Origin: SIG603 sp963621245
GTDB lineage: Bacteria; Bacillota; Clostridia; Oscillospirales; Acutalibacteraceae
NCBI GenBank assembly: GCA_963621245.1
Contig: CAVFCW010000001.1
Span: 563,903-627,902, forward strand
Length of the DNA stretch: 64,000 nt
Direction: 5' to 3'
Of this stretch, positions 1 to 8,739 are shown piece after piece. Under the pieces are notes generated by a model, which worked only from the letters and a program-made list of their open reading frames with translations, made no database searches and had not been told where the DNA came from. The stretch's first letter is position 1; each line of letters opens with the position of its first letter. The translations under genes and the position numbers were made by a program.

Positions 1-1
1 C

Positions 2-937
2 GTTATCTTCAGTTATCTTCTCGCCAAAAAAACAGGGCTTTCCCCTCTTGGAGCATCTTTGTGCACGCTTATGCTTTATGTTGGCACCAACATGCGGCAG
101 ATAACATCGGACGCATGGGTTTGGTTTTTTGCTCAAAGTCTTTCTTTTCTCTTTACGGTGCTCAGTCTCTATTCTGCGACCTTAAGGAAAAAAGGCTTAT
201 CGATGTTTTTCCTCGCTTGTGCGGTAGGCTGCCGACCTTTTCAGCTTGTCTGTTTGCCCATAGTTCTCATAATTCTACTCAAACAAAGCAAAGAAAAAAC
301 TCTTACTTTAAAGCTCAAAAAACTGATTTTTGACAAAATATGGGTTTATATCCCCGCACTTATCCTTGCCGTGTTTTACTGTGCCTACAACTACGTAAGA
401 TTTGGCAGTATATTTGAGTTCGGCCACAACTACCTCCCCGAATTTTTGAGAAATGAAAACGGTCAGTTCTCCATAAAATATTTTTTCTCAAATTTTCCGT
501 GCCTTTTCCGTCTGCCGAGAATTGAATCTGGCAAGCTCATTGTCCCATCATTCAACGGAATGAGTATATTTCTCGTCATTCCGTTTTTCACGGTCTACCC
601 AGTTTCGCTTATTATTTCTTTTGTGCGTGACAAAAAAATCGAGAATGGAATTTTCCACCTTATCGGAATTTTGCTGATTATGCTTCACATCTTTATTTTA
701 CTTTGTCACAGCACCATGGGTGGATCTCATTTCGGAAACCGTTACATCATGGACAGCACCGCTCTGCTCTACTTTCTCTCGGCACTTTCTTTCAGGCAGA
801 CATTTTCTCAAAGAGACGCTCTCAGCCTAACCGCGAATATAATCTGTTTTATTTTCTTTGCAATCGGAGCATTTCTCAATTTCTTCGGCACAGCACTTTT
901 CTACGGCGCAAGCTTTAACTTCATAGCATTCGGTTAA
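2..937 (+). CDS. Polytopic membrane protein, C-terminal part (gene starts before the window)
   Basis: The frame is open from base 2 with no stop, so the true start lies upstream; the TTG at 59 has no ribosome-binding site. The visible 311 residues are strongly hydrophobic, with about seven or eight membrane segments separated by short basic loops. A GCRPFQ motif after the third segment recalls the Arg-Pro pair of GT-C (GT39/PMT-like) lipid-linked sugar transferases and related clostridial membrane proteins, but no DxD catalytic motif is visible in this part. A role in envelope glycan assembly would fit the convergent LTA-synthase gene. Function is unproven; the membrane-protein call is firm, the transferase idea weak. 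Confidence 0.6.
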   Translation, partial: VIFSYLLAKKTGLSPLGASLCTLMLYVGTNMRQITSDAWVWFFAQSLSFLFTVLSLYSATLRKKGLSMFFLACAVGCRPFQLVCLPIVLIILLKQSKEKTLTLKLKKLIFDKIWVYIPALILAVFYCAYNYVRFGSIFEFGHNYLPEFLRNENGQFSIKYFFSNFPCLFRLPRIESGKLIVPSFNGMSIFLVIPFFTVYPVSLIISFVRDKKIENGIFHLIGILLIMLHIFILLCHSTMGGSHFGNRYIMDSTALLYFLSALSFRQTFSQRDALSLTANIICFIFFAIGAFLNFFGTALFYGASFNFIAFG

Positions 938-947
938 TTTTTCACAA

Positions 948-986
948 AAAACAAGCGAACGGTAAAAATCCGTTCGCTTGTTTTTT
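948..986. terminator. Bidirectional terminator between convergent genes
   Basis: Perfect 11-bp inverted repeat (952-962 with 970-980, arms CAAGCGAACGG) with a 7-base loop, A-run on the left and T-run on the right, so it can stop transcription from both converging genes. Confidence 0.85.
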
Positions 987-1000
987 ATTGATTTTACCGC

Positions 1001-2962
1001 TTAACCCTCATAAATATACTCTTCTGTCGATGACAAATCGATGAAATCATCGCTCACCTGTACAACTCTTATTTTGTCCCCCGGTTTAAGCTCGACATCT
1101 TTCAGTTTGAGCGTACTGCTTCTCACCTGAATGGTATCGGTGTATCGCTCGTCGTTTATGTAAATATAACTTGACGGCGTGAAATTTTCTCCCTTAACCG
1201 TCAAAACTCCGTTCTGATAATAGCAATGCTTTATGCTTATCTCGCTTACTCCCATGTGAATATCAGTCGGAGTATATTTATTTTCGCCGTTCCAGCAGTT
1301 TTTCTCGCCGTAAAGCATATCGTACTCGGTCTGTTCAAGCACTTTAAGGTAATTATCATCTTCATTACACTGCTGATGAATTTTTGTGAGAATGCCGTTG
1401 TTCATGCCAAGGCGCTCCATCACATAAGAAGAAAGCTCGTAAGCCTCAAGGTCTTGCCTCTGTTTCTTCATGTCAAAATTTGAGTACATGACATATTCTG
1501 TCTCGAAAAGATCGCCGAACATCAACTCGTTGGTATCTATATTGAGTGACGGCATGTGATCGCCGTACATAACCACCACGGTCGGCTCATCGTAAGAATC
1601 AAGCCACTCGCAAAGCGATTTGATAAATGCGTCGGTCTCGTACATCTGGTTTGCGTAATACTCCACCTGATTTATAAGCGCGTCGCTTGTAATATCGGAG
1701 TAAAGCACCTTGATGTCGTTATCCTCTTTATATTCTGTCGGATAAGAGCCGTGGGTCTGAACGGTTATCGTGTAGAGAAAATCCCTTCCCTCTGTGTTTT
1801 CAAAGCACTTTTTAATCTCGGGGAGAAGATATTTATCTTTCATCCAACCCGTTTGGGTCACTTCATAATTTGAAATATATTCCTTGGTGAGAAAATAATC
1901 AAAGCCGAGCGATGCAAAAACGCTGTTGCGGTCATAGAATGTCGCATTGTTGTTGTGAAGCGCATATGTGGTGTAGCCGAGCTCCTTTAGGTCTCTCGCA
2001 ACCGTCTCGGGGCATTCCGATTTGAGAATAGTCTTGTAGGGATATTCGCCCGTGCCGAAAAAGTCAAGATCCATCTGCGAGATAATCTCAAACTCGGTGT
2101 TTGCCGTTCCCGAACCGATGGACGGCACGCTCAATTTGCCCCAACTGTAATTTTGCTTTAAGTAACTGTAATACGGCGTGGGATTTTCGCTGAACGAAAC
2201 ATCACCCAATAAATTCAAGTCAAAAAAGCTCTCAAGCTGAATAAAGATTATATTGGGCTTTACTTCGGGATTTTCGTCACTTACGGTGCTTATTTTTTGG
2301 AGTGCTTCGTTTTCATCGTCAAAACTCGCCGGCTCATCGATTCCGCGCTCAACCGTACCTCTGAAAAAGCAGTAAACAAAGCCGTAATTTGAGTACGACT
2401 GCTTTATGTTGGTAAGCTTTATCTTTTTTACGCCGAGGCCGCCAATATCAAATATAAGCAAAACGCTCAAGAGAACGCAAGCCGCCGTAGAAATAATACT
2501 TTTCTTAAAATTGACTTCCGATTTCGGCGCTTTTCTGAAAATCAAAACCGAAACAAACGCAACGAGAACTATAAGAAAAATAAGTAACGGCACGGTGACC
2601 GCCGTTATATACTTACTGATAAAATTCCAGCTTATCTGCAAAATAGAAATATCTATAAAGCAAAGCGGATTCGTTCGGTAAGAAAGAATATAGGAGTTTA
2701 TCGAACCTAAGGTTATCCAAAATACGGAAACCAATGTCAGAACAAAATACTTCCGCTTAAAAAAGCAGCAAATCGAAAGCGTTGTCGTTATGAATGCCCA
2801 GTCGAAAATAAAGGACATCGGGTGACAAAAAAGCTGATCCGTGAAAAGCGACAAAATGCCCGTTTTTCTTGCGAGCACCTCTATTATCAAATTTATTATC
2901 AGTCCCCAGACGACGCAGAGCAAAAACGGCCGTTTGAGAAACTTTTGAAATCTATCGTACAT
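1001..2962 (-). CDS. LTA-synthase-type phosphoglycerol transferase (sulfatase fold)
   Basis: Transfers glycerol-phosphate from phosphatidylglycerol onto lipoteichoic-acid-type chains on the outer membrane face. About five N-terminal membrane segments (to roughly residue 175) are followed by an extracellular sulfatase-fold domain: metal-binding Glu in IFIQLES, presumed Thr nucleophile in GSGTANTEFE (about residue 286), His in TVQTHGSYP and the DH pair in MYGDHMPSL. The last 75 residues look like an added Ig/IPT-like beta domain. I chose the ATG at 2962 (653 aa) because AGAGG lies six bases upstream; an ATG 33 bases further out lacks a site. Could also be a teichoic-acid primase or sugar-phosphoglycerol transferase; the family is certain, the exact acceptor is not. 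Confidence 0.88.
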   Translation of the reverse strand: MYDRFQKFLKRPFLLCVVWGLIINLIIEVLARKTGILSLFTDQLFCHPMSFIFDWAFITTTLSICCFFKRKYFVLTLVSVFWITLGSINSYILSYRTNPLCFIDISILQISWNFISKYITAVTVPLLIFLIVLVAFVSVLIFRKAPKSEVNFKKSIISTAACVLLSVLLIFDIGGLGVKKIKLTNIKQSYSNYGFVYCFFRGTVERGIDEPASFDDENEALQKISTVSDENPEVKPNIIFIQLESFFDLNLLGDVSFSENPTPYYSYLKQNYSWGKLSVPSIGSGTANTEFEIISQMDLDFFGTGEYPYKTILKSECPETVARDLKELGYTTYALHNNNATFYDRNSVFASLGFDYFLTKEYISNYEVTQTGWMKDKYLLPEIKKCFENTEGRDFLYTITVQTHGSYPTEYKEDNDIKVLYSDITSDALINQVEYYANQMYETDAFIKSLCEWLDSYDEPTVVVMYGDHMPSLNIDTNELMFGDLFETEYVMYSNFDMKKQRQDLEAYELSSYVMERLGMNNGILTKIHQQCNEDDNYLKVLEQTEYDMLYGEKNCWNGENKYTPTDIHMGVSEISIKHCYYQNGVLTVKGENFTPSSYIYINDERYTDTIQVRSSTLKLKDVELKPGDKIRVVQVSDDFIDLSSTEEYIYEG

Positions 2963-3052
2963 ACCTGACCTCTTTTGAAAAAAGCCTACCGCCATTTTTT
3001 AAGCATAACTGATTATAGCCCTCTTTTTCTCGGTTTTCAAGCCACTTGTACA

Positions 3053-3084
3053 CGAAAAAGCGGACACGCCAAAAACGTGCCCGC
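3053..3084 (-). terminator. Terminator of the GntR/ABC operon
   Basis: Nine-base-pair stem (3060-3068 with 3076-3084, one G-T pair) followed on the minus strand by a T-run (3053-3059); lies just after the permease stop codon. Confidence 0.7.
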
Positions 3085-3097
3085 CGGGGTTTGTTTA

Positions 3098-5332
3098 TTA
3101 TCTGTTTTCTGTGTCCTCAAGATCCTCAAAAGGCTCATCGGTAACGTCACTTTCGGTTTCTTCTTCGGTGACAGTTCTCTGATCCTCGCTTACAGCCGTC
3201 TGACTGCTCTCGGTTTCGTTAATCTGCGAATAATCATCGACCGTCTCGTTAAATTCAGGCGTATCAACCGTTTCTGTGGTGGCGTCGTCGCTGTAAAAAC
3301 TATCGGCATTTGTTCCCGAAGATATGCTTATCAGCGTTTCGAGGTCCTCGTCCGATACGAAAATCATGTTGTTATCTGATTTCTCGTCGCCGTTTTTATT
3401 GTAGTAGCAGAAAGTAACGGCATTATCTCTCATATCGGTGTTATCAAGAGAATTTTCCATAACCGAGAACAGCTTTTCGTAATTATCTTTGCTTGTATCG
3501 GAATCGAAATACAGCCTATCCATTATTATCTGCTCTCCCGATTCGTCCGTCTCGCTGTAATCGTATTCGCTAAGGCTGATTGTGACAGCCGAAAGCTCAC
3601 CGTTATCGTAATCCGTCTTAGCCGACTTGACGGCATCGGAAGCCTTTTTGCCCGTAAGCTCAGACTTGATATACTTGACAAGCTCGGGGTTCTTCGTGGT
3701 TATGTCATACGACACGTAGAACGAACGGTTATTCTCGGTTCCGCTCACGTTGACCATAATTCCGCTCGTGTAGTTGCATGTCTTTATGCCGTTCTTTGCG
3801 GCATCCTCGGCAAACACACTCATAAACTTTTCTATATCGTCAAACTCGAACGAAAGATTTTTGTAGTTCACCACAATGTTAAAAACTTCGGAAGCGGTCG
3901 GAAGAGTGCTGTAAATTCTCTTGTACTCGGCGTTAGCCCGTCGGCACTTGTCGAGCTTTTCAATCATTTCATCGGTGATTTTCACTTCACGAACCACGGT
4001 TCTGCCGTTTTTAAGCTTAATTATAAAGTCACGGGTGGTATTGTAGCTCATGCTATTGTAGGTTTCTTTATCGGCATTTTCTGAGAGTATATCGAGAGTA
4101 CATTTTATGGTGTCCTTATCGTCATACTCAATTTTAGAAACTTTTCTGCCGTAATAATCGTAACTTTCGTCACGCATTATGCTGAACGATCCCGCCGATG
4201 TCTTAATCTCGACATTCTCGACGTCCTCGGCAAGCGGAACTTCTTTTCTTATCTGATTGCCGCAAACCGATCCGAGATAAGTTATGAGCGCCGTTATCGC
4301 AATCACAATCAAAAACGAAGGAATGCTCTTAACTACATTTTTAATGTTCTTTGAAGTGACCGCCTCGTAAAGGAAATATACAAATATGGCGATAACCATC
4401 AAGACAAAGCAGTAGGCTCCGTCATAAAGCTTTCCTATGATGAGTGCAAAGAACATGGCGAGGAAAGGAAAGCTTAAACTGCATCTGAAGAAAATCTGAG
4501 TGATTTTTACCTGAGTGGGCTTTCCCGCAGTTTCGCTCTTTCTTTTGACAAAAGAGATATTTGCCAAGGCGAATATCACCGCAAAGAGCAAAAAGGTATA
4601 TACAAAGCCCTGCCATCTACAAACGATGTAATCAAACGAATAGTTAAAAAACAGGGAGAACGGCACCGCCATTACAAAATTGTTTGCAGGGCTAAATATA
4701 TTTGGCATGCCGGAAAGCGTGATTATCTCACCGACAAGAACGGCAACGCCCTCAAAAAGCGTGATAACGGCTCTCGGAAGACAAATCACAAGTCCCGTAG
4801 CCACAAAGTTGGTGAATGCTGTTCCCGTGAGGCTCATTCCGAGCATTGTGCCAGAGGCAACAACGCTTGTTCCCATAAAATAGAACAGGAAATATTTGAA
4901 AGTACCCCAAACAGCCATGTGACCGCCGTTAAAGATAAAACTCATCAAGAACTGCAAAAGAATGTTAACGAATACAAGCGCCGCTATCCAAGTGAATACC
5001 GAGCAAGCAAGGCTTAAAAATGTGCATGTCCTTGTGTTCGGCAAGGAATCGTAAACATCGGACGCATTTCTTTTGTTGAGATACCTAAAAGTACAATACG
5101 GCAAAATGTAACCGCCGACAAACATAAAGAAAAAAAGCGACATATGCATGCCAAGGTGGGTGGCATAGTGCAAAATGCCCTCAGTCTCGGATGCATATTC
5201 GGCTATGCTTATAAGCTGGATGATAATCGGAACGGCTGTCATCACAAGTGTGAGAAGCGCAAGAATAATTCCCTGCATTTTAAGCTGTCTTATTCCGTCC
5301 TTGTAAAGCTTAGAGTTAAATATTTTTTTCAT
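3098..5332 (-). CDS. ABC transporter permease with large extracytoplasmic and acidic C-terminal regions
   Basis: 744 residues. The first ~365 carry roughly eight or nine membrane segments in the style of YtrC/YtrD-like or DUF6449 ABC-2 permeases (cytoplasmic N-terminus MKKIFNSKLYKDG, conserved YLNKRNASDVYDSLP loop). Residues ~370-690 form a soluble Lys/Asp/Ser-rich region, and the last 50 residues are almost entirely Glu/Asp/Thr/Ser. The start codon overlaps the upstream ATPase gene by four bases, so the two are translationally coupled. With the ATPase and the GntR regulator it forms a Ytr-like exporter or envelope-stress transporter. The substrate is unknown; in Bacillus the ytr operon responds to cell-wall-active antibiotics. 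The acidic tail is unusual. Confidence 0.8.
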   Translation of the reverse strand: MKKIFNSKLYKDGIRQLKMQGIILALLTLVMTAVPIIIQLISIAEYASETEGILHYATHLGMHMSLFFFMFVGGYILPYCTFRYLNKRNASDVYDSLPNTRTCTFLSLACSVFTWIAALVFVNILLQFLMSFIFNGGHMAVWGTFKYFLFYFMGTSVVASGTMLGMSLTGTAFTNFVATGLVICLPRAVITLFEGVAVLVGEIITLSGMPNIFSPANNFVMAVPFSLFFNYSFDYIVCRWQGFVYTFLLFAVIFALANISFVKRKSETAGKPTQVKITQIFFRCSLSFPFLAMFFALIIGKLYDGAYCFVLMVIAIFVYFLYEAVTSKNIKNVVKSIPSFLIVIAITALITYLGSVCGNQIRKEVPLAEDVENVEIKTSAGSFSIMRDESYDYYGRKVSKIEYDDKDTIKCTLDILSENADKETYNSMSYNTTRDFIIKLKNGRTVVREVKITDEMIEKLDKCRRANAEYKRIYSTLPTASEVFNIVVNYKNLSFEFDDIEKFMSVFAEDAAKNGIKTCNYTSGIMVNVSGTENNRSFYVSYDITTKNPELVKYIKSELTGKKASDAVKSAKTDYDNGELSAVTISLSEYDYSETDESGEQIIMDRLYFDSDTSKDNYEKLFSVMENSLDNTDMRDNAVTFCYYNKNGDEKSDNNMIFVSDEDLETLISISSGTNADSFYSDDATTETVDTPEFNETVDDYSQINETESSQTAVSEDQRTVTEEETESDVTDEPFEDLEDTENR

Positions 5333-6237
5333 GTATCTTCATTCTCCTCGTTTACAAGATATCCCCTCGCGCTTAATTCGTAAATAAAAATCTCCTCCAA
5401 CGAAAGCGGAAGTATGTCCAAAATAAGCGGCTCAAGCCTCATAAGCTTGGCTTTTATTCCGTCCTTGTCTCCGCGCACGATAAGCGTTGCCACACTGCCG
5501 TGTTTCTCGTAATCGAGATAGTGAATATCGTCGAAAAGCTCACGGCCGAAGTCGGGACAGCCGAAACCGACCTGAACCTTGACAAGCTTGGTTTGTAATT
5601 CGTCCACATCGTTCTCGAACACGATTCCCCCCTGATAAATAAGGGCAAGTCGATCGCAAGTGTCCTCAAGCTCACGGAGCGAATGCGAAGTTATCACAAC
5701 GCAAGAACCTCTGTCGGCGATATCCGAATAAATCTCCTTTTTCAACAAATTTCTCATAACGGGATCGAGTCCGTCAAAGGTTTCATCGAGTAAAATGTAC
5801 TTTGCACGTGTGCTAAGTGCAAGAACAGAAGCCGCCTGACGCTTCATTCCCTTGGAAAAGCTTGTGATTTTCTTTGTGCGGTTCAGTCCGAACGCCGAAA
5901 CGAGATAATCAAATCGGTCTCTGTCGAAGCTCTCGTAAGATGCGGCGTAAAAATCTTCCATTCTGTTTAAATCGGCGAGCGGCAGAAAATAAAGATCATC
6001 GGGTACAAAGGCAATATTTTTCTTTGCGCTGTAATTATTGTAAATGTGCTTGCCGTCAAGAGTAATTTCTCCTTCGGATTTTTCATAAATGCCTGCAATC
6101 ACTCTGAGCATAGTGGACTTGCCAGCGCCGTTTGCGCCTACGATTCCGTAAACGGATCCCTCGTTCAGATTGAGATTGATTCCGTTAAGAACTTTATTGC
6201 CGTCAAACTCTTTACTGAAATTCTTAAGCTCTATCAC
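5329..6237 (-). CDS. ABC transporter ATP-binding protein (YtrB-like)
   Basis: 302 residues, single nucleotide-binding domain. Walker A is GANGAGKST (~residue 34), the signature motif is the divergent FSKGM typical of ABC-2/YtrB ATPases rather than LSGGQ, and Walker B is YILLDETFDGLD with the D-loop. The H-loop His lies in VVITSHSLRELE. The last ~80 residues are a family-specific C-terminal domain. The gene overlaps the regulator upstream by four bases and the permease downstream by four, so all three are one translationally coupled operon. It powers the neighbouring permease at the membrane. Confidence 0.92.
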   Translation of the reverse strand: MIELKNFSKEFDGNKVLNGINLNLNEGSVYGIVGANGAGKSTMLRVIAGIYEKSEGEITLDGKHIYNNYSAKKNIAFVPDDLYFLPLADLNRMEDFYAASYESFDRDRFDYLVSAFGLNRTKKITSFSKGMKRQAASVLALSTRAKYILLDETFDGLDPVMRNLLKKEIYSDIADRGSCVVITSHSLRELEDTCDRLALIYQGGIVFENDVDELQTKLVKVQVGFGCPDFGRELFDDIHYLDYEKHGSVATLIVRGDKDGIKAKLMRLEPLILDILPLSLEEIFIYELSARGYLVNEENEDT

Positions 6238-6608
6238 CTTGTACTCTCCTTTTCGCTGCAGTCCGTGACTGCCTTAATTAAGTCTTTTTCATCAACTCCG
6301 GCTCTTAAAAGCTTGCAGACAAGCTCCTTAAACTCGTCCAAACTGTCAAGAGCCCTCTCCTTTAGCCTTATTTGGGCATCAACCGAGACAAATCTGCCCT
6401 GTCCGGGAGCCGAATAGCAAAGGCCGCGCCTTTCAAGCTCGGCATATGCTTTTTGAATGGTGTTCGGATTAATAGAGAGTGAATAAGCCAATTCTCTGAC
6501 CGACTCAAGCTGATCCATCGGCCGAAGCACCCCGGTGGATATCTCCTTTTCCACCGCCGCCACTATCTGCTCGTAGATAGGGGTTCTGGAATACTTGTCA
6601 ACATTCAA
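6234..6608 (-). CDS. GntR-family transcriptional regulator, YtrA subfamily
   Basis: 124 residues from a TTG start at 6608: AAAGGAG sits seven bases upstream of this TTG, whereas the ATG at 6632 has no site. The winged helix-turn-helix (PIYEQIVAAVEKEI, VRELAYSLSINPNTIQKAYAELERRG) fills residues ~10-75 and is followed by a short dimerisation tail, the YtrA layout without a ligand-binding domain. It leads the operon with the ABC ATPase and permease and presumably represses it through the palindrome at 6650-6670. Effector unknown; YtrA relatives respond to envelope-active peptide antibiotics. Confidence 0.9.
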   Translation of the reverse strand: MNVDKYSRTPIYEQIVAAVEKEISTGVLRPMDQLESVRELAYSLSINPNTIQKAYAELERRGLCYSAPGQGRFVSVDAQIRLKERALDSLDEFKELVCKLLRAGVDEKDLIKAVTDCSEKESTR

Positions 6609-6649
6609 ACTGAAATCTCCTTTTTCAAACATACAATTCGCCGCCGTAC

Positions 6650-6670
6650 TGTACTATACTGAATAGTACA
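6650..6670. promoter_or_regulatory. Presumed operator of the GntR/YtrA-like regulator
   Basis: Perfect 8-5-8 inverted repeat TGTACTAT-N5-ATAGTACA. It overlaps the -10 element of the operon promoter, the placement expected for autorepression. Assignment to this regulator is inferred from position and symmetry. Confidence 0.7.
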
Positions 6671-6691
6671 CCTAATATGCACATTTGTCAA
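6663..6691 (-). promoter_or_regulatory. Sigma-A promoter of the GntR/ABC operon
   Basis: On the minus strand: TTGACA (6686-6691), 17-base spacer, TACTAT (6663-6668). The -10 lies inside the palindromic operator. Confidence 0.75.
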
Positions 6692-6695
6692 GCGC

Positions 6696-6736
6696 AAAAA
6701 GAAAACAGAGCCGATGCGGTTCGGCTCTGTTTTCTT
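6696..6736 (-). terminator. Terminator-like hairpin between divergent lexA and gntR
   Basis: A 16-bp arm pair (6699-6714 with 6720-6735) around a 5-base loop, with T-rich sequence on both strands. It sits between two diverging genes, so no coding transcript obviously ends here; it may insulate the GntR promoter or end an antisense or short RNA. Confidence 0.65.
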
Positions 6737-6878
6737 AGAGGGGTGTGAATTTACCGATATACGGTCTTTCACATTGAAATATATATTGAGGAGGGTAAAA
6801 AGCAACCAAGAAAGATGCGGTTTCTTTCGGTTACAGCTATATTATATCTTCCCGAAAAGAAACTTTGTTAAAGAGCCG

Positions 6879-6892
6879 TGAACAAATGTTTA
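6879..6892. promoter_or_regulatory. LexA-box-like site 1
   Basis: TGAACAAATGTTTA resembles the Gram-positive SOS box (CGAAC-N4-GTTCG type). It lies ~160 bases upstream of lexA. Confidence 0.5.
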
Positions 6893-6958
6893 AATTATTT
6901 TGCGGATTTTATTAACAATTAATTTTCTTTCAGAGAAATTTAAACTCTCAAAATTTTT

Positions 6959-6974
6959 TCAAACAAATGTTTGA
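6959..6974. promoter_or_regulatory. LexA-box-like site 2 (autoregulation)
   Basis: TCAAACAAATGTTTGA is a near-perfect palindrome of SOS-box type. It overlaps the -35 element of the lexA promoter, as expected for autorepression. Confidence 0.65.
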
Positions 6975-6999
6975 AATCTGAAAAGTTTTATGTTATACT
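6971..6999 (+). promoter_or_regulatory. lexA promoter
   Basis: TTGAAA (6971-6976), 17-base spacer, TATACT (6994-6999). The -35 element is part of LexA-box 2. Confidence 0.75.
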
Positions 7000-7040
7000 T
7001 AACCTATATCAGAATATTATCCTTAAAGTGAGATTAAAAT

Positions 7041-7625
7041 ATGAAAGCATTAACAAAAAGTCAGCAGAAAGTTTACGATTATCTCAAAGAGGCTTTGCAA
7101 TCGGGAGTGCCGCCAACGGTAAGAGAAATTTGCCAGGGCACGGGACTTTCCTCAACAAGCACCGTCCACACTCATCTCAAGACGCTTGAAAAGCTCGGAT
7201 ACATCACAAAGGACGACGGCAAAAACCGTGCAATCAAAATTTGCGGAGTCACACCCACACAGCAGGTTCCTATTGTGGGTCTTGTAACTGCGGGAACGCC
7301 GATTCTCGCCTTTGAAGAGGCTGACGGCTACCTCCCCTATCCCATAACAAACGGCGAAAAGGATCTCTTTGCGCTTCACGTGAGAGGTTACAGCATGAAG
7401 AACGCCGGCATACTTGACGGCGATTTGGTCGTTGCGGAAAAGGGCGTTCATGTCGAGAATGGCGATATTGTTGTCGCGATGATTGACGACGAAGCTACGG
7501 TCAAGAGAATTTTCTACGAGGATAACCGAGTTCGACTTCAGCCGGAAAATCCGGATTTTGAGCCGATTTATACCCGTGATTGTGCTGTTTTGGGTAAAGT
7601 TGTTTCAGTTCAGAGATATTATTGA
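7041..7625 (+). CDS. lexA: LexA repressor, SOS response
   Basis: 194 residues. The N-terminal winged helix (QQKVYDYLKEALQSG, VREICQGTGLSSTSTVHTHL) binds SOS boxes. The Ala84-Gly85 self-cleavage site lies in LVTAGTP, and the Ser118/Lys155 dyad in RGYSMK and EATVKR. RecA-stimulated self-cleavage after DNA damage releases the SOS regulon. Two SOS-like boxes upstream support autoregulation. Monocistronic: own promoter and a terminator directly downstream. Length and motifs are complete and canonical. Confidence 0.97.
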   Translation: MKALTKSQQKVYDYLKEALQSGVPPTVREICQGTGLSSTSTVHTHLKTLEKLGYITKDDGKNRAIKICGVTPTQQVPIVGLVTAGTPILAFEEADGYLPYPITNGEKDLFALHVRGYSMKNAGILDGDLVVAEKGVHVENGDIVVAMIDDEATVKRIFYEDNRVRLQPENPDFEPIYTRDCAVLGKVVSVQRYY

Positions 7626-7654
7626 TAAAATTTAATTTTTATATTTAAACGAGA

Positions 7655-7686
7655 ACCCCGCAGAAATCTGCGGGGCTTATTTTTGC
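7655..7686 (+). terminator. lexA terminator
   Basis: Perfect 8-bp GC stem (CCCCGCAG/CTGCGGGG) with a 4-base loop followed by TTATTTTT. Confidence 0.85.
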
Positions 7687-7702
7687 TCCTAAAATTCAAG
7701 CA

Positions 7703-7726
7703 GCGCTGAACCAAACGGAACAGCGC
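7703..7726 (-). terminator. Weak hairpin after oppF
   Basis: GCGCTG/CAGCGC stem with 12-base loop, downstream of the oppF stop on the minus strand; only a modest T-tract follows, so termination is uncertain. Confidence 0.35.
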
Positions 7727-7761
7727 CACCGAAAAATTATAGAAGAACTTATATTCTGCTT

Positions 7762-8739
7762 TTAAATCTGAGGCTCAACCAAATGGCAAGCTACGTAGTG
7801 ATTCGGGAGAATCTCACGAAGCTGCGGCTTTGATTCTTTGCACTTGTCGCATGCCTGCGGGCAACGACCTGCAAAGTTACAGCCCTTAGGAGTGTTGATC
7901 GGAGAAGGAACATCACCGGAGAGAATCTGTCTCTTCTTAGCAACCTCTGAATCGGGATCCGGAATCGGAACAGCCGAGAGAAGAGCCTTTGAGTACGGAT
8001 GAAGTGTGTTCTCGTAAAGATCGTCACTGGAAGCAAGCTCTACAACATTACCGAGGTACATAACTGCGATACGATCGGAGATGTACTTAACGATGTTAAG
8101 GTCGTGAGCGATGAAAAGGTAAGTGAGATCGCTCTGCTGCTGAATGTCGTGGAGAAGGTTGATAACCTGTGACTGAATGGAAACGTCAAGAGCTGAGATA
8201 GGCTCGTCGCAAACAACGAACTTCGGCTCAATAGCAAGTGCTCTTGCGATACCGACACGCTGTCTCTGACCACCTGAGAACTCGTGCGGGAAACGGTTTG
8301 CGTGCTCTCTGTTAAGACCAACGGTCTCGAGAAGCTCGTAAACTCTCTCCTGTCTCTTCTTTGCATCATACATATGGTGGATTTCCATACCCTCTGAGAT
8401 AATGGAAGCAACCGTCATACGTGAGTCAAGAGAAGCGTACGGATCCTGGAAAATGATCTGAGCGTCCTTGGAGTAGTTGAATCTATCCTTGCTCTTTTTA
8501 AGGTTAACAGGCTTACCCTCGAACTCGATGGTTCCGCTTGTTGCCTGGTAAATACCCATTGCGACACGGCCAAGTGTGGACTTACCGCAACCGGACTCAC
8601 CAACAAGACCTAAGGTTTCGCCCTTGTAGATATCTAAAGAAACGTTATCGACAGCCTTAAGAGTGCCTCCGCTTACCTTGAAGTACTTGCAGACATTCTT
8701 AAGAGAAAGGAGAACTTCCTTGTTGTTATTTTCAGGCAT
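7762..8739 (-). CDS. oppF: Oligopeptide ABC transporter ATP-binding protein OppF
   Basis: 325 residues from the ATG at 8739, which follows AGAGGTGA by six bases and overlaps the oppD stop by eight bases (coupled translation). Contains Walker A (GESGCGKST), Q-loop (FQDPYASLD), signature (SGGQRQR), Walker B (FVVCDEPISALD) and the C-terminal OppD/F extension with the Cys cluster in CNFAGRCPQACDKC, which binds an Fe-S cluster in characterised relatives. Pairs with OppD to power peptide uptake through OppB/OppC. Last gene of the BCDF group. Confidence 0.95.
   Translation of the reverse strand: MPENNNKEVLLSLKNVCKYFKVSGGTLKAVDNVSLDIYKGETLGLVGESGCGKSTLGRVAMGIYQATSGTIEFEGKPVNLKKSKDRFNYSKDAQIIFQDPYASLDSRMTVASIISEGMEIHHMYDAKKRQERVYELLETVGLNREHANRFPHEFSGGQRQRVGIARALAIEPKFVVCDEPISALDVSIQSQVINLLHDIQQQSDLTYLFIAHDLNIVKYISDRIAVMYLGNVVELASSDDLYENTLHPYSKALLSAVPIPDPDSEVAKKRQILSGDVPSPINTPKGCNFAGRCPQACDKCKESKPQLREILPNHYVACHLVEPQI

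Noticed and set aside
6609..6632. ATG start of the GntR gene eight codons upstream
   Set aside because: No Shine-Dalgarno there, while AAAGGAG lies at ideal distance from the TTG at 6608.
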